This document shows, one piece after another, positions 31,200 through 39,151 of a DNA stretch of 64,000 nucleotides. The DNA comes from Planctomycetes bacterium MalM25 (GTDB lineage: Bacteria > Planctomycetota > Planctomycetia > Pirellulales > Lacipirellulaceae). The notes beneath the pieces are model-generated. The model ran no database searches and was not told where the DNA came from. It saw only the letters and a list, made by a program, of their open reading frames with translations. Made by a program: the position numbers and the translations under genes. Each line of letters begins with the position of its first letter. Position 1 is the first letter of the stretch. The DNA lies in the NCBI GenBank assembly GCA_007745835.1, contig CP036424.1:62001-126000 (forward strand), written 5' to 3'.

Positions 31200-32903
31200 T
31201 CACGCTAAGCGTAGCGCCCAGTCACGCCGCATCGCCTGCCACGCCAGGAGGGTCAGGCCGACGCTCACGCTCGTCAGGATGAGCACTTGGACCGCCACGG
31301 GGAGCTGCTCGCCGTTGTAGGGAACCAGGGCGAGCCAGGTCGTGTACGCCGCCACGGCGAACGAAAGGATGCCGGCGTAGATCACGTTGCGCACCAGACA
31401 AGCGACGCAGACCGCGGAGGAGTAGACCGTCCAGAAGGCGAGGACTGCCTGGGGCGCGCTGATCCAGTCTTCTGTCAACACGTACGGGTACAACACCTGC
31501 GAAAGCATGTACACCGTGCCAAAGACGATCGCCAAGAGACTGAATCCACATGAATACTTTGTCCAGAACCACAAGTCGGGATCGATCGGCCGCGATCGCC
31601 AGAAGCCGCTCAGCCCGGAGCTGAGGTCGTCCTGGAAGCTGGCGACACCGACCAGCAGGGCGGCCAGGAAGCCCGATACTGAAGTGACCCATAGAACAGC
31701 CCAAACCTTGATCTTTAGGTCCCACTGATCATCCAGAATGATTACGTACGCGGCAGCCAATGCGATGACTCCGCCGATGATCGGCAGGCATTCACGCACC
31801 TGTTTCCACAGGATGGCTTGCAGTGGAGAAGGGGATGGTGGGCCGAGCCACTGAGATGTCGCAGTAGCCGTACTCTCATGGACGCGTTGCTTGGCGGCGT
31901 TGACATTCTTGCCGTAGCCGGTGACCCACCGCCAGATGAGCAGGCCGTGCATCCCGGCGAAAACGGAGAGGGCGGACCACATCAGGGCGGTCCGGTCTTG
32001 GCGTTGATGGGTTGCGTCCAAAGCGTAGGCGGCGATTCCGCCCGGCAACGCCGGCGCTATTGTGAGCCGGATGAAGCGATGCGGTCGATACGCCTGCTCG
32101 TACGCCGAATAAGGCTGAAGCTGGTAGTCATGCGGTCTAGGCCTCGTGGCTTGTATAATAGATCCCGAAACAACCCACAGGGCGATGACCGCCACGAGAG
32201 CGACCACGCCGGCTCTTAGCTCGCTCGATTGGTTCATGCCCAGAACGGCGAACCAGATCAACAAGCTGCCACATGCGGCTGCCGGGAGGAGGAATAAAGC
32301 CACCTGCGGACGCGTCGGTCCGTACAGGTTCCAGTGATCGAACGGGTAGTCGTCGGAGGTGCTGTCAAATAGCCCCAGACCGCTGAGCAGCATCGCCAAG
32401 GCGAGTGTCAGCAGCACCGGGGTGATCAGGGTTAGCATCCCAAGCACCAGTTTCGCGATCGCGGCGTAGCGCAGCGTGACTGGCTGAACACGCAGGAAGC
32501 CCGCCGTACCGTCGCCCCGTTCTTTGCCGGCCAAACCCATGCCGATGAATAACGCCGCCAAGGGCGTGACGAACATTAAGACCATGAACGCGTTCTCGAA
32601 CGGCCCTTCGCCTTCGGTCGTGTACAGGCAGATCGCGTAGGTGGTTAGGTAGATCGCCGTCAACGCTGCCAGCTTCCAGCGGTGCTCGCGCCACTCCTTC
32701 CAGAGCAGGTTGGCCCACGCAGCGGGGTCCTGGCGAATCGCCGCCGGCAAGCCGATGAAGCTCAGCCACCAGAGGACCGGCGCGAGGAGCGCGGCCCCGA
32801 TGAGATTGCTCAGGTAAGGAGCCGAAGTCGGACTGATCACGGCGAGCAGGAGGCACCCGCCGGAGATGGCTCCGGCGATGACTCCCCAGATCCTGGCGTT
32901 CAT
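31200..32903 (-). CDS. ABC-2-type transporter membrane subunit
   Basis: The 567-aa protein has about twelve hydrophobic helices in two halves, with a cytosolic stretch rich in charge around residues 310-340. It begins MNARIWGVIAGAISGGCLLL, and phrases such as LLWKEWREHRWKLAALTAIY and ILWKQVRECLPIIGGVIALA mark the start of each half, as in ABC-2 permeases. Its ATG overlaps the stop of the ATPase gene by 4 bp (ATGA). Together with the ATPase and the GntR regulator it forms a likely export or membrane-repair transporter; the cargo is unknown. Base composition is a little lower in GC than its neighbours. Confidence 0.8.
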   Translation of the reverse strand: MNARIWGVIAGAISGGCLLLAVISPTSAPYLSNLIGAALLAPVLWWLSFIGLPAAIRQDPAAWANLLWKEWREHRWKLAALTAIYLTTYAICLYTTEGEGPFENAFMVLMFVTPLAALFIGMGLAGKERGDGTAGFLRVQPVTLRYAAIAKLVLGMLTLITPVLLTLALAMLLSGLGLFDSTSDDYPFDHWNLYGPTRPQVALFLLPAAACGSLLIWFAVLGMNQSSELRAGVVALVAVIALWVVSGSIIQATRPRPHDYQLQPYSAYEQAYRPHRFIRLTIAPALPGGIAAYALDATHQRQDRTALMWSALSVFAGMHGLLIWRWVTGYGKNVNAAKQRVHESTATATSQWLGPPSPSPLQAILWKQVRECLPIIGGVIALAAAYVIILDDQWDLKIKVWAVLWVTSVSGFLAALLVGVASFQDDLSSGLSGFWRSRPIDPDLWFWTKYSCGFSLLAIVFGTVYMLSQVLYPYVLTEDWISAPQAVLAFWTVYSSAVCVACLVRNVIYAGILSFAVAAYTTWLALVPYNGEQLPVAVQVLILTSVSVGLTLLAWQAMRRDWALRLA

Positions 32904-33823
32904 GCGGCGGTCTCCTCGGCGGGGGCGGGTTGTTCACGGGGCAGCTCGGGCTGGCCCGCGACGTACGCCTCGAAGATCTCGTCGAGGTTCAGCTCGACGA
33001 CGTTGAACGGCACGCCTTCGCGCGCCAGGGCGTCGGCCGCGAGGTCGGCGGCGGTCTGGGTGACGGCCAGCTCGTCGCCGTCGGGGCGGATGTCGAGCAC
33101 CGTGCCGTAGCGGCTGACGATCGGCAGCCGCTCGGGGCGGATGAAGAGCTGCTTCACGTCGGCCCGCAGCTCCTCGGTCTCCCCCTGCCGCACGATCCGC
33201 CCGCCGTGCAGGATGGCGACCTGGTCGGCGACCGGCTCGACCTCGTGGAGCAGGTGCGAACTGTAGAAGACCGCTCTGCCCTCCCCTTGCAAGTGCGTGA
33301 TCAGGTCGCGGTTGAACTGCTTGCGCATGATCGGGTCGAGCCCGAGCGCCGGGTCGTCGAGGATCACCACCTCCGGCCGGTGCGCGAGGGCGAGCACCAG
33401 GCCGAGACGCACCGTCTGCCCCTTCGACAGGTGCTTGATCTTCGTCCGCAGCGGCAGGTCGAACTCGTCGAGGTACCGCCGCGCGAGGTCGTGATCCCAT
33501 CGGGAGTAGAACGGCGCGACGAAGCGGACGATCTCATCGACCGTCATCCAGCCGTACATGGTCTGGTCCTCAGCGAGGTAGCCGACGCGGTCCCGCAGTG
33601 TCAGCGGGTCGGTCGCCGGGTCGCAGCCGGCGACTTGGATGGATCCCTCGTCGGGTTTCAGTAGTCCGAGCAGCATGCGGATGGTGGTCGTCTTCCCCTC
33701 GCCATTGCGTCCGAGGAAGGCGTACGTCTGGCCCGGCTCGACCTTCAAGGAAACGTCGCGCACGACGAGCTTCTTGCCGAACGATTTGGCGACGCCGATG
33801 GTTTCGATCGCGGGTTGCGTCAT
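32900..33823 (-). CDS. ABC transporter ATP-binding protein
   Basis: The 307-aa protein has Walker A GRNGEGKT (38-45), the signature LSKGQ (132-136) and Walker B VVILDD (152-157), with D157 where the catalytic glutamate normally stands, followed by PALGLDP. The switch histidine (YSSHLLHE) is present. The C-terminal about 80 residues match the regulatory extension of ABC-2 ATPases. It is the first transporter gene and overlaps the permease gene by 4 bp. Regulation by the GntR protein encoded just upstream is likely, by analogy with YtrA-type operons. Confidence 0.92.
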   Translation of the reverse strand: MTQPAIETIGVAKSFGKKLVVRDVSLKVEPGQTYAFLGRNGEGKTTTIRMLLGLLKPDEGSIQVAGCDPATDPLTLRDRVGYLAEDQTMYGWMTVDEIVRFVAPFYSRWDHDLARRYLDEFDLPLRTKIKHLSKGQTVRLGLVLALAHRPEVVILDDPALGLDPIMRKQFNRDLITHLQGEGRAVFYSSHLLHEVEPVADQVAILHGGRIVRQGETEELRADVKQLFIRPERLPIVSRYGTVLDIRPDGDELAVTQTAADLAADALAREGVPFNVVELNLDEIFEAYVAGQPELPREQPAPAEETAA

Positions 33824-33847
33824 GTTCGGTGCTCCAACGCGGCTGAA

Positions 33848-33932
33848 TGTAGGAGGCGTCTCCGACGCCGAAACGAGTTGTTGAGCGATTCAAGCTGGCA
33901 GTGCGTAATCGGCGTCGGAGACGCCTCCTACA
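33848..33932. repeat. Dispersed palindromic element, family C
   Basis: Two perfect inverted 24-bp arms (33848-33871 and 33909-33932, beginning TGTAGGAGGCGTCTCCGACG) enclose a 37-nt centre. It fills most of the 133-bp space between the GntR gene and the ABC ATPase gene. Confidence 0.9.
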
Positions 33933-33956
33933 GGTGCCGGTGGGGTTCGAGTGCGA

Positions 33957-34361
33957 TCATGGCGCTGTCTCCTCCTTCGCCTCGGCGCCGAGCTGCTCGA
34001 GCGCCTCGGCGAGCAGTTCGTGGACCTCGGGGGGCGAGAGCCCCAGGCCGAGCGCCTGGCGGCCGAGTTGGCGCAGCTCCTCGACCAGGCGGACCCGGTG
34101 GCTCGCCGCCGCCCGGCGGCCGGCGGTGGGGGCGACGAAGGTCCCCTGCCCGTGCCGGCGTTCGAGCAGCCCCTCGCCGGTGAGGCGCTCGTAGACCCGC
34201 AGCACGGTGTTCTGATTGACCGCCAGCTCGCGGGCGAGTTCGCGGACGCTCGGCAGCCGATCGCCCGGCTTGAGCTTGCCGGCGGCGCAGAGGGAGGCCA
34301 CCTGCTCGGCGATCTGCCGAGAGATGGGGACCGAAGAGCCTTTCTCGATGCGGAGGAGCAT
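33957..34361 (-). CDS. GntR family transcriptional regulator, YtrA-like
   Basis: The 134-aa protein has the winged-helix GntR domain at its N-terminus: SVPISRQIAEQVASLCAAGK, LKPGDRLPSVRELARELAVN, then NTVLRVYERLTGEGLLERRHGQG split over two motifs. The C-terminus is one short helical segment and not a large effector-binding domain, as in the YtrA subgroup, which usually controls an adjacent ABC transporter. Here the ABC genes follow directly, so autoregulation of that group is likely. The ATG at 34361 has GGAG-like bases nearby. Confidence 0.9.
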   Translation of the reverse strand: MLLRIEKGSSVPISRQIAEQVASLCAAGKLKPGDRLPSVRELARELAVNQNTVLRVYERLTGEGLLERRHGQGTFVAPTAGRRAAASHRVRLVEELRQLGRQALGLGLSPPEVHELLAEALEQLGAEAKEETAP

Positions 34362-34466
34362 GGTTCGCCGCCGGGCCAAGTGATTACACAAGTGTAACAC
34401 TAGTCACCGGGGCGTCAAGACGATTCCCGACCTTCCCATTCGCCCCCGGCTCAGCCGCATGCCAAT

Positions 34467-34495
34467 AAAAAAGGACCTCGCCGAAGCGAGGCCCT
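34467..34495 (-). terminator. Intrinsic terminator of the small peptide gene
   Basis: On the - strand GGGCCTCGC, a TTCG loop, and GCGAGGTCC are followed by TTTTTT. The stem has one G-T pair. It ends transcription coming from the 34606-34689 gene. Confidence 0.85.
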
Positions 34496-34605
34496 AGGAG
34501 CGTGGTGAGCAGAAACTTGAGAGCGATCAGGCGTTCCGGCGGCGGCCCGTTGCGGGGGAAAGGCCAGCCGCGGAACGCCCGGGGCGGTGCGCTGAGGAGC
34601 AATTC

Positions 34606-34689
34606 TTACAAAGCGCCGGTGACAAAATTACCAAGCAGAACGTAGGCGGCGAACGAAACAACGGCGATGGCGACGGCGGGCTCGAGCAT
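34606..34689 (-). CDS. 27-residue single-helix membrane peptide (small ORF)
   Basis: ATG at 34689 and TAA at 34606-34608 enclose 27 codons, starting MLEPAVAIAVVSFAAYVLLG and ending NFVTGAL. Residues about 5-20 are hydrophobic enough for one transmembrane helix. AAGGA stands about seven nt before the ATG. A second overlapping ATG at 34697 opens a frame without conserved features and is rejected. A hairpin terminator lies 110 bp downstream, which gives this gap the structure of a small transcription unit. In size it recalls KdpF-type or other small membrane subunits, but no partner gene is adjacent. Unknown function, moderately supported. Confidence 0.55.
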   Translation of the reverse strand: MLEPAVAIAVVSFAAYVLLGNFVTGAL

Positions 34690-34822
34690 GGGACCATCCT
34701 TGGACTGGGCCAGAGTCGGGAAATAAAGGGCAACCGCCGTGGTGAGGCGGCCGTTGGCGGCGTGGCTATCCGTTGCCTCGCTGCCGACGTGAGTCCTTAT
34801 TGCAACCTGCGTGCCGAACTAC

Positions 34823-35962
34823 TCATTCCGAATCCCCCGAGTCGGTCTCAACTGGTTTCTTCCTGCGAAAGGGATAGACCCATTGAGCCAGGTAGCTCTC
34901 GGGCACATCGTTGTTGCGGACGCCATAGATCGTCGGCCAGCGGGCGCCGGGCAGGTGGAAGGTGCCGAAGATCAGGTCGAGCACCGGCAGGTGGACCGCG
35001 TAGTTCTTATCGATGCCTTCAGCCTCGGCCGTGTGGTGCCAGTGGTGGAACTGTGGGGTCGCGAAGACCCATCGCAGTGGACCGAACTTGAAGCGGAGGT
35101 TCGAGTGGATGAAGACCGAGTGCAGCGAGACGAAGACGATGTACGCGACCATCGGGGCGTCGTCGAAGCCCAGGATGAACGAGGGGACGTAGATCAAGCT
35201 GCGGGTGATCGCCAAGTCAACGAGATGCAAGCGATTGCCCGCCATCCAGTCCATCACCTCCGCCGAATGATGCACGGCGTGGAACTTCCACAGCCAAGGG
35301 ATCTCGTGGAACATGCGGTGGACCCAGTACTGGACGAGGTCGGCCAGCAGCATGATTTCCAAGAACTGGAGCCAGTAGGGCTGGCTCCTTATGAAGCTTT
35401 GCACCTCGGGGAAGGTCGCCCAGCCGAACAGCACGATCGCCGGCTGGAGGGTGAGGTAGGTGGTGAGTTGCACCAGGAGCGTGCTCACGAAGAAGTAGGT
35501 CAGGTCGACGCGCCAGCCTTTGCGGAAGACGTCCTGCTGCAACCTGCCGAAGAGCTTCTCAAGCGGCACGAAGATGGCCGAGTAGAGGATTAAGATCAGC
35601 AGCACGTAGTCGAGACCGAGATAGACATCGGAGTTCATCTCGCCGTCGATCGGCACTTGCGACCCGCCAAGCAGGGCAGCGACCAGGACGATCGCCATGC
35701 CGACCAAGCCGAGCGTTTTGTTCTGACGGAGCATGACGCTCGTGTAGCCGAGCAAGAACGCGGTCACGAGCACAACGTGCAGGAGCCCACGGATCACCGC
35801 TTCCGGGTAGTGCGGACGGACATCCGGGATCGTCAGGTGGGCCGGGAAGTGGAAGCAGAGCACGGCGCCCAGGCCGATCGCCGCGAGGACGACCGAGAGC
35901 GTCCCGCTGATCCACCCCGTTCCGAACGCACGCGGACCGGGTTCGTTCGCATCCAAAGACAT
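34823..35962 (-). CDS. Sterol desaturase / fatty acid hydroxylase family protein
   Basis: The 379-aa integral membrane protein has the histidine boxes of the di-iron fatty acid hydroxylase family: HRMFHE, FHAVHHSAE and FHHWHHT, with six to eight hydrophobic segments and a long N-terminal part of about 120 residues with three helices. Family members hydroxylate or desaturate lipids using molecular oxygen. A good ribosome site, GGGAGG, lies about seven nt before the ATG. It is about 36 bp downstream of the aminotransferase gene stop, on the same strand. Confidence 0.9.
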   Translation of the reverse strand: MSLDANEPGPRAFGTGWISGTLSVVLAAIGLGAVLCFHFPAHLTIPDVRPHYPEAVIRGLLHVVLVTAFLLGYTSVMLRQNKTLGLVGMAIVLVAALLGGSQVPIDGEMNSDVYLGLDYVLLILILYSAIFVPLEKLFGRLQQDVFRKGWRVDLTYFFVSTLLVQLTTYLTLQPAIVLFGWATFPEVQSFIRSQPYWLQFLEIMLLADLVQYWVHRMFHEIPWLWKFHAVHHSAEVMDWMAGNRLHLVDLAITRSLIYVPSFILGFDDAPMVAYIVFVSLHSVFIHSNLRFKFGPLRWVFATPQFHHWHHTAEAEGIDKNYAVHLPVLDLIFGTFHLPGARWPTIYGVRNNDVPESYLAQWVYPFRRKKPVETDSGDSE

Positions 35963-35998
35963 CTCGGAGCCTCCCTGCCAAAGGTCGATCGGGCCGGA

Positions 35999-37249
35999 TC
36001 AGGTCGCCGACGCGACCGGGTCTCTCGCATACTCCGCCTCGGCTTCTTTGAGGCACTGTTTGATCTGCCGCACCGCTTGGCGGAGGCGTTCCTCGTTCTC
36101 CACGAGGCTCATCCGCAAGAAGCCCTCGCCGTCGGGGCCGAAGCCGCTGCCGGGGCTCACGGCGACGTTCCCCTTCTCCAGCAGCAGCATGGCGAAGTCC
36201 ATCGTGCTCATGCGCGACCGCCACGGTTCGGGGATCGGCTGCCAGACGAACATGCCCGCCTTCGGCCGCGCGTCCTCCCAGCCGAGCCGCACGAGTCCGT
36301 CGCACAGCGCGTCGCGTCGGCCCTGGTAGATCTCCGACTGCTTCTCGACGGCGACCTGGGTGTCACGCAACGCCACGATCGAAGCGATCTGAATCGCCTG
36401 GAACATGCCGTAGTCGTAGTAGCCCTTGATCGTGGCCAGGGCGTTGATCATCTGGCGGTTGCCGGCGCAGAATCCGACGCGCCAGCCCGCCATGTTGTAG
36501 CCCTTGGACATGGTCGTGAACTCAACGCCCACGTCGATCGCCCCCGGCGACGCCAGGAAGCTGGGCGGCTTGTAGTCGTCGAACGCCACGTCCGCGTAGG
36601 CGAAGTCGCTGATGACCATCAGGTTGTATTTCTTCGCGAGCTTCACCACCTCGTCGTAGAACGGCTGCTCGACGACCACGCTCGACGGGTTGTGCGGGTA
36701 GCACAGCAGGAGGAGCTTCGGCTTCGGGTAGAGCGTCTCGCACGTGTGGGCGATCGCCGAGAGGAACTTATCGCTGTCGGCCACCGGCAGCTGGATCACG
36801 TTGCCGCTGGCGAGCGCCACCGCGTACACGTGCACGGGGAAGTAAGGCGTCGGCACGATCGCCGTGTCGCCCGGGCCCATCATCGCCAGGCACATGTGGC
36901 TGAAGCCCTCCTTCGAGCCGAGGCAGGTGATCACCTCCGACTCCGGGTCGAGCCGCACGCCGAACCGCTTGAAGTACTTGCTGGCGACCTCGCGTCGGAG
37001 GTTGGCGATGCCGTTCGATTTGCTGTAGCGGTGGTTGCCCGGGTTGCGCGCCGCCTCGACCAGCTTCTCGATGACGGCTTCTTCGGGCGGGTCGCTCGGG
37101 TTGCCCATGCCGAGCTCGATCACGTCGTCGCCCGCGACGCGCTTGTCGTAGATCATCTTGTTGATGCGGCCGAACAAGTACGGCGGCAGCCGCGTCACGC
37201 GGTCGGCCACACGGATCTCGAACGGGGGGGCGGACGGGTCTTCGGGCAT
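35999..37249 (-). CDS. alaC: AlaC-like class I/II aminotransferase (alanine transaminase type)
   Basis: The 416-aa PLP enzyme resembles E. coli Ala[76 protein letters not shown] and the PLP lysine in [16 protein letters not shown]. Such enzymes move the amino group between alanine or related amino acids and 2-oxoglutarate; a DapL-like activity is the alternative. The ATG at 37249 gives the family N-terminus ([17 protein letters not shown]). It is divergent from the rhomboid gene. Confidence 0.88.
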   Translation of the reverse strand: MPEDPSAPPFEIRVADRVTRLPPYLFGRINKMIYDKRVAGDDVIELGMGNPSDPPEEAVIEKLVEAARNPGNHRYSKSNGIANLRREVASKYFKRFGVRLDPESEVITCLGSKEGFSHMCLAMMGPGDTAIVPTPYFPVHVYAVALASGNVIQLPVADSDKFLSAIAHTCETLYPKPKLLLLCYPHNPSSVVVEQPFYDEVVKLAKKYNLMVISDFAYADVAFDDYKPPSFLASPGAIDVGVEFTTMSKGYNMAGWRVGFCAGNRQMINALATIKGYYDYGMFQAIQIASIVALRDTQVAVEKQSEIYQGRRDALCDGLVRLGWEDARPKAGMFVWQPIPEPWRSRMSTMDFAMLLLEKGNVAVSPGSGFGPDGEGFLRMSLVENEERLRQAVRQIKQCLKEAEAEYARDPVASAT

Positions 37250-37397
37250 CGGGCAGCGGATCGTTAGGGGGGCGTCGGGAGGGCGTAGGCAGGGAGCGGC
37301 GAGGCGATCGTCGGGTTCGCGGCCCACAAGCGGCGTAGCGTCTAATATACTCGACCCGCCGCCGCTGCTCAGACCGCTAATCCCGCCGGGCCGAGCC

Positions 37398-38564
37398 ATG
37401 TTTTTCCCCTATTCGACCGATGCGCCCGACTATCACTGGCCGTGGGCGACGATCGGGCTGATCGTGGCCAACGTGCTGGTCCCCGTGGGGATCATCCTCG
37501 GCGTGTTGCCCTTCGACGCGGAGACGGGCGATCCCTGGGTGCTGCAGTACGGTGAGGGCCTGTGGCCCACGCAGTGGTTCTGCTCCCCCTTCATGCATGC
37601 CGGCGTGTTCCACTTGCTGGGCAACATGGTGGCGCTGTGGACCTTCGGCCTCGTGGTCGAGGGCAAGCTCGGCTGGCGGCGCTATCTGCCGCTCTACCTG
37701 TTGCTGGCGGTGGGAGAATCCGCGATCGAACAGACCCTCATGCTCGGCATGAGCGAAGGGAGCTCGGTCGGCGCTTCCTCGGCCATCATGGGCCTCTTGG
37801 CGATCGCTGCGGTGTGGGCGCCCGACAACGAGTTCGAGTGCTTCTACTGGGTCGCCTTTGTGTTCGGCACCGTGTCGGTGCCGATCTTGGGCGTGGCAGT
37901 CTTCTACATCGGATTTGACCTGCTGATCGCGATGCTCGCCAGCGAGATCACGGGCAGCTTCCTCCACCTGCTAGGCGTCGCGATCGGCTTCCCGCTTGGC
38001 GTCTTGATGCTCCGGCGCGGCGTTGTCGATTGCGAAGGCTGGGACGTCTTCTCGCGTTATGGAGGCGCTAAAAAGAAAACGCGTGTACCCGGCCCAGATC
38101 CGGAGGCCGAGGCACGCCGCTCTGCCAAAGCGGCCAAGCGTGACACGGGCCAGCTCGAGGCGGCCGGTCAACAGATCGACGCCTTCCTCGCCGACGGCGC
38201 CATCTCCGCCGCGTTAAAGCTGCACCACAAGATGAGCGCCGTCGGCGATGGGCTGCGGCTCCGCCCGGCGCAGCTGACCAAGTTGATCGCCGGCCTCCAG
38301 GCGGAGCAGCGCTGGGCGGACTTGGCGCCGCTCATGGCCGAGTTGATCGAGCGGACGCCCGATTCGGCGGACAGGCCGCGGGTGCAGCTCGCTCAGGTCT
38401 GTGTGACGAAGCTCGATCGTCCGGGTCGGGCGCTCGACCTGCTCGGTGAGGTTGACGCGAAAGCCCTGACCGAGAAACAACTTACGGCGGCCAAGCGGAT
38501 AAAATCCCGCGCCCATGAAATGCAATCGGAGGGCTTGGTCGAACTAGATGATGGGGGCTGGTGA
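37398..38564 (+). CDS. Rhomboid family intramembrane serine protease with cytosolic tail domain
   Basis: The 388-aa protein has about six transmembrane helices in residues 15-205, with the rhomboid marks HLLGNM (H72-N76) in helix 2, GASSAIMG (S127) in helix 4 and H190 in helix 6 ([14 protein letters not shown]). It should cleave membrane-anchored substrates within the bilayer. A linker (KKKTRVPG) leads to a helical tail (about 240-388) that is repeated as the product of the next gene. The 37398 ATG gives the expected short N-terminus. A TAATAT box at 37343-37348 may belong to its promoter. Confidence 0.88.
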   Translation: MFFPYSTDAPDYHWPWATIGLIVANVLVPVGIILGVLPFDAETGDPWVLQYGEGLWPTQWFCSPFMHAGVFHLLGNMVALWTFGLVVEGKLGWRRYLPLYLLLAVGESAIEQTLMLGMSEGSSVGASSAIMGLLAIAAVWAPDNEFECFYWVAFVFGTVSVPILGVAVFYIGFDLLIAMLASEITGSFLHLLGVAIGFPLGVLMLRRGVVDCEGWDVFSRYGGAKKKTRVPGPDPEAEARRSAKAAKRDTGQLEAAGQQIDAFLADGAISAALKLHHKMSAVGDGLRLRPAQLTKLIAGLQAEQRWADLAPLMAELIERTPDSADRPRVQLAQVCVTKLDRPGRALDLLGEVDAKALTEKQLTAAKRIKSRAHEMQSEGLVELDDGGW

Positions 38565-38618
38565 TCGGCGCCGGCCCTAGAAGCCCTGCGCCACAAGAAC
38601 CCAGCCGCATGCCCCGAC

Positions 38619-39119
38619 GTGTCCGAAGAAGTTAGCCCCGCCTCCGCACCGACCCCGAAGCCGCTTTCCCTCGTCGAGGCGAAGCGGCAGTTCGAGAAGT
38701 ACCTCGACCTCGGGGCGTACGACCCCGCGATCGCGCTGTACCAGGACCAGGTCTCCGCGGGTCGGCCGTTGAAACTCGAGCCCGCCCATCTCTCCCCGCT
38801 GGTCGCCCACCTGCAAACGGAGAAACGCTGGGAAGAGCTCTCGCCGATCATGACCGAGTTGATCGACTTGGAGCAGCAGCGGGTGAACAACCTGCGGATC
38901 ACCCTCGCCCAGGTCTGCGTGAAAAAGCTCGATCGACCGGAGCAAGCGATCGACTTACTCGCACCGATCGATCACCGCTACCTGTCCGCCACGCAGCGCG
39001 ACGTGGCGATCGAGATGCAAGGCCGCGCTCGCCGGATGCAGTCGGAGCAGCAAGCGTCGCCCGGTCTCGGGGTGGTCCTGCCCAACGAGAACAGCCCCGA
39101 GTCCGAGACCCGAGGCTGA
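38619..39119 (+). CDS. Paralogue of the rhomboid tail domain
   Basis: The 166-aa soluble protein is almost a copy of the rhomboid C-terminal domain: shared patterns include LxPAHLSPLVAHLQTEKRW against [38 protein letters not shown] against [19 protein letters not shown], and RARRMQSE against RAHEMQSE. The start is a GTG at 38619, 54 bp after the rhomboid stop, so both are probably in one operon. The domain is helical with TPR-like repeats. Function unknown; it may bind the same partner as the rhomboid tail. Confidence 0.8.
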   Translation: MSEEVSPASAPTPKPLSLVEAKRQFEKYLDLGAYDPAIALYQDQVSAGRPLKLEPAHLSPLVAHLQTEKRWEELSPIMTELIDLEQQRVNNLRITLAQVCVKKLDRPEQAIDLLAPIDHRYLSATQRDVAIEMQGRARRMQSEQQASPGLGVVLPNENSPESETRG

Positions 39120-39151
39120 AGCTCGTTGAAGAGTGGGCTGGAGCCTGCGGC

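Noticed and set aside
34527-34733. 68-codon open frame overlapping the 27-residue peptide gene
   Set aside because: Ser/Pro-rich translation with no conserved features; its ATG at 34697 lies within the ribosome-site region of the better small frame.
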